Shown: in pieces, positions 4,756-6,334 of the stretch
How the letters are laid out: each line of letters opens with the position of its first letter
Position numbering within the stretch: position 1 is the first letter of the stretch
Assembly (NCBI GenBank): GCA_017452335.1
Contig: JAFTMP010000275.1
Location: forward strand, 1 to 6,334
Source: Clostridia bacterium
GTDB lineage: Bacteria; Bacillota; Clostridia; Oscillospirales; CAG-272
Reading direction: 5' to 3'
Length of the DNA: 6,334 bases
Position numbers and translations under genes: made by a program
The notes under the pieces: generated by a model
The model's input: the letters and a program-made list of their open reading frames with translations, nothing else
Told to the model about the DNA's origin: nothing
Database searches by the model: none

Positions 4756-5595
4756 ATGATTGATAACAGAAATTCCTGTTTTGGCGGCGTGAAAGAAAGC
4801 CGAAAAGACAGCGTGTGCATAGATTCCATGCGCATTCTTGACAGCTGCAGAGACAAGGATTGCTATGAAGATGTGCGTGTATTTCTTACCGACTTCGGTC
4901 AGGATGTTATCGAAAAATCAGGAAGTGTGAGAGTAAAGGATACCAAGGTGGTTTGCGTAAATATTCAAGCAGATCCCATTCAGTTTAACAAAGGATTTTA
5001 TCAGATCACTTTGCGTATTTACACCAAGCTGTGCATTGAAGCCTGCGTTTGTCCCGGAAAGGTGCAGGAGGTGGAGGGCATTGCTATTACCGAAAAGAAG
5101 GTTGTTCTTTATGGTGGCGAAGGATGTGTACGGGTGTTCAAATCCACGCCTCTTGATGCAGGTTTCTGTGCCGAGCCCTGCAATTTTGAGGAGGGAAGCA
5201 ACAAACCCACCGTGGTTTTGGAGCTGGTTGATCCCATCGTACTTTCCGCAAAGGTCAAGGAGCCTTGCAACTGTAATTGTTGTTCCTGCTGTTGTTCTGT
5301 TGAGGAACTGCCCCAGTCGGTCTGCTGTTGTGTAAACGGCGGGCTGGTGGACCACAGCGGTCTTTGCAAGCATTTGTATGTATCGCTTGGATTTTTCTCT
5401 GTGGTACGTGTAGAACGTCCCGGGCAGTTTATCGTGAGTGCAGAGGAGTATTGTATCCCCGATAAGGAATGTGTGCTTTCCGATGAGGAAGATCCTTGCC
5501 GTATTTTTGAAAAAATGTCTTTTCCTGTTTCACAGTTTTGCCCGCCCACCAATCATGGAATGCAGGGCACAGGATGTGAGTGTAAAAAGAAGTAA
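4756..5595 (+). CDS. cysteine-rich protein of unknown function, possibly spore-coat related
   Basis: The protein has 279 residues with no signal peptide or membrane helix. AAAGGGG (4741-4747) precedes the ATG. It contains 28 cysteines (10%). The N-terminus has 'VCIDSMRILDSCRDKDCYEDVRV' (20-42), followed by a beta-rich region (about 40-165) with 'FNKGFYQITLRIYTKLCIEACVC' (77-99) and 'KKVVLYGGEG' (114-123). A dense cluster CNCNCCSCCC (171-180) is followed by VCCCV (189-193), then 'LYVSLGFFSVVRVERPGQFIV', and a Cys-containing tail ending CECKKK. I recall similar clostridial proteins with 'DSC...DC.ED' and 'FN.GF' motifs but no established function. Disulfide cross-linking, as in spore coats, or metal binding are the natural guesses. 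It is a single-gene unit between two terminators, apparently separate from the two-component operon. Confidence 0.85.
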   Translation: MIDNRNSCFGGVKESRKDSVCIDSMRILDSCRDKDCYEDVRVFLTDFGQDVIEKSGSVRVKDTKVVCVNIQADPIQFNKGFYQITLRIYTKLCIEACVCPGKVQEVEGIAITEKKVVLYGGEGCVRVFKSTPLDAGFCAEPCNFEEGSNKPTVVLELVDPIVLSAKVKEPCNCNCCSCCCSVEELPQSVCCCVNGGLVDHSGLCKHLYVSLGFFSVVRVERPGQFIVSAEEYCIPDKECVLSDEEDPCRIFEKMSFPVSQFCPPTNHGMQGTGCECKKK

Positions 5596-5596
5596 A

Positions 5597-5640
5597 TGAA
5601 AAAAGCATCGCTATCCCAAAAGGATCGCGATGCTTTTTCA
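5597..5640. terminator. bidirectional terminator between convergent genes
   Basis: AAAAAGCATCGC (5600-5611) pairs with GCGATGCTTTTT (5627-5638). ATCC (5613-5616) and GGAT (5622-5625) extend it inside, around a CAAAA loop. The outer TGA/TCA bases at 5597-5599 and 5638-5640 continue the symmetry, with one extra A on the left. It has A's on the left and T's on the right, so it can stop the cysteine-rich gene on the plus strand and the LRR gene on the minus strand, whose stop lies only 5 bases away. Confidence 0.9.
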
Positions 5641-5644
5641 TAAG

Positions 5645-6334
5645 TCAGTTTGTATACCAAGCAATACTGCTTGACTTAAAGGCGTCATTGTATGGGCTTG
5701 TGAGCAATGCCAAAAACTCTGCCTTTGTCTGGTTCGTCAGTGTCACGCTTGTGATGTTCTCGGTTTGATAAACAACTCCTTGTCCGACTGAGGTGATTTT
5801 ACCGTTAAAGACGATCGTTTTAAGTGAAGAGCAATAAGATATGGTGTCCATATTCAAAATGGTGACATCCTTGCCAAAGGTAATTTTTTCAAGATTTAAA
5901 CAATGTGAGAAGGCTCTTGCACCGATCTCGGTGATGCCGTCTGCAACGACAATTTCGGTGATCTTATCACGATAACTGTGCCAACCGTAGGCTTCTTCGG
6001 ATGCAGCGATCACGGCTGTTTGTGAGGTAACGCTCATCATTCCGTTTATAATTTCAAATCCTTCGCCTGTAATGATTTCCACTTCGGGAACGATCGGCGC
6101 AAAATCCGCGGGAACGGTCCAAAGCTTTTCACCACCGTTAGCAATATATCGAAGAGCGTTTTTAATGTATAGTTTTGCACAAATACTGTAGCTCTCTCCT
6201 GCCACGGGGATGAATTGATTGTCTTTGATCTCAATGCAGGGTTGGAATCTGTAAATATAGGTATTTTTTACAAAATCATAGTAGGAGGAAGGGGTCAGTT
6301 TGATTGTTTTGGAAACGCCCTTTGAGTCGGTTAG
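5645..6334 (-). CDS. BspA-like leucine-rich-repeat surface protein, C-terminal part
   Basis: The frame is open from the right edge of the window to TGA at 5647-5645, giving 229 visible residues. The true start lies beyond the window. A GTG at 6205 is internal (the frame upstream reads 'YIYRFQPCIEIKDNQFIP') and has no claim to be the start. Residues about 124-201 hold three to four LRR units of about 23 residues: 'ITEIVVADGITEIGARAFSHCLN', 'LEKITFGKDVTILNMDTISYCSS', 'LKTIVFNGKITSVGQGVVYQTEN' and a degenerate 'ITSVTLTNQ'. Together with the preceding 'WHSYRDKITEIVV', this is typical of BspA-type (LRR_5) repeats of extracellular proteins in gut bacteria, often adhesins. Residues 1-120 are a non-repeat region that I cannot assign. 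A signal peptide or anchor would be upstream or absent. It is convergent with the cysteine-rich gene. Confidence 0.85.
   Translation of the reverse strand, partial: LTDSKGVSKTIKLTPSSYYDFVKNTYIYRFQPCIEIKDNQFIPVAGESYSICAKLYIKNALRYIANGGEKLWTVPADFAPIVPEVEIITGEGFEIINGMMSVTSQTAVIAASEEAYGWHSYRDKITEIVVADGITEIGARAFSHCLNLEKITFGKDVTILNMDTISYCSSLKTIVFNGKITSVGQGVVYQTENITSVTLTNQTKAEFLALLTSPYNDAFKSSSIAWYTN

Noticed and set aside
5109..5552. Minus-strand frames opposite the cysteine-rich gene
   Set aside because: They are Ser/Thr/Gln-rich shadows of the Cys codons, with no start signals. The plus-strand gene has a ribosome binding site and a terminator.
6046..6234. A 62-codon minus-strand frame overlapping the LRR gene
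   Set aside because: It is a different frame from the LRR protein, with no homology or ribosome binding site.

Overview
The window looks like chromosomal DNA of a low- to mid-GC Gram-positive bacterium, most likely an anaerobic gut member of the Clostridia (an Oscillospirales/Ruminococcaceae-like organism is my best guess). The reasons are strong AAGGAG-type ribosome binding sites, rho-independent terminators between most transcription units, an OmpR/PhoB-type two-component pair, a cysteine-rich protein of a Clostridia-like kind and a BspA-like leucine-rich-repeat surface protein. This taxonomic call is inference. No marker gene, RNA gene, insertion sequence or CRISPR array is visible.

Layout, left to right. 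(1) 2-88: last 28 codons of an ABC exporter (ATP-binding end), followed by a strong terminator (102-137). (2) 139-364: an AT-rich regulatory region with two homologous promoters in tandem. They drive a small operon: a 71-residue protein built from four 11-residue amphipathic repeats (365-580), a two-helix membrane protein 'paralog A' (597-998) and 'paralog B' (1034-1402). Paralog B is broken by an in-frame TAA exactly where A and C have a conserved tyrosine. A terminator closes the unit at 1414-1451. (3) 1473-4643: a second operon with its own promoter: response regulator, histidine kinase with a very short external loop, an 8-helix membrane protein, and 'paralog C'. The genes overlap or abut and end in a strong terminator. 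(4) 4756-5595: a separate gene for a 279-residue protein with 28 cysteines. (5) 5645-6334, minus strand: C-terminal part of a BspA-like LRR protein, convergent with the cysteine-rich gene and sharing a two-way terminator with it.

How it may work together. The centre (about 170-4643) reads as one regulatory and membrane system. The two operons share the same small two-helix membrane protein family (three copies). All three of their promoters carry the same 11-bp-periodic direct repeat (AACAAAACT..AAYA.....), set in the same register to the -10 box. OmpR/PhoB-family regulators bind direct repeats with about this period, so the simplest model is that the regulator encoded here activates its own operon and the small-protein operon. 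The histidine kinase has almost no external domain, so the signal may come through the membrane, perhaps through the 8-helix protein or the small two-helix proteins. An envelope-stress role is plausible but not shown by the sequence.
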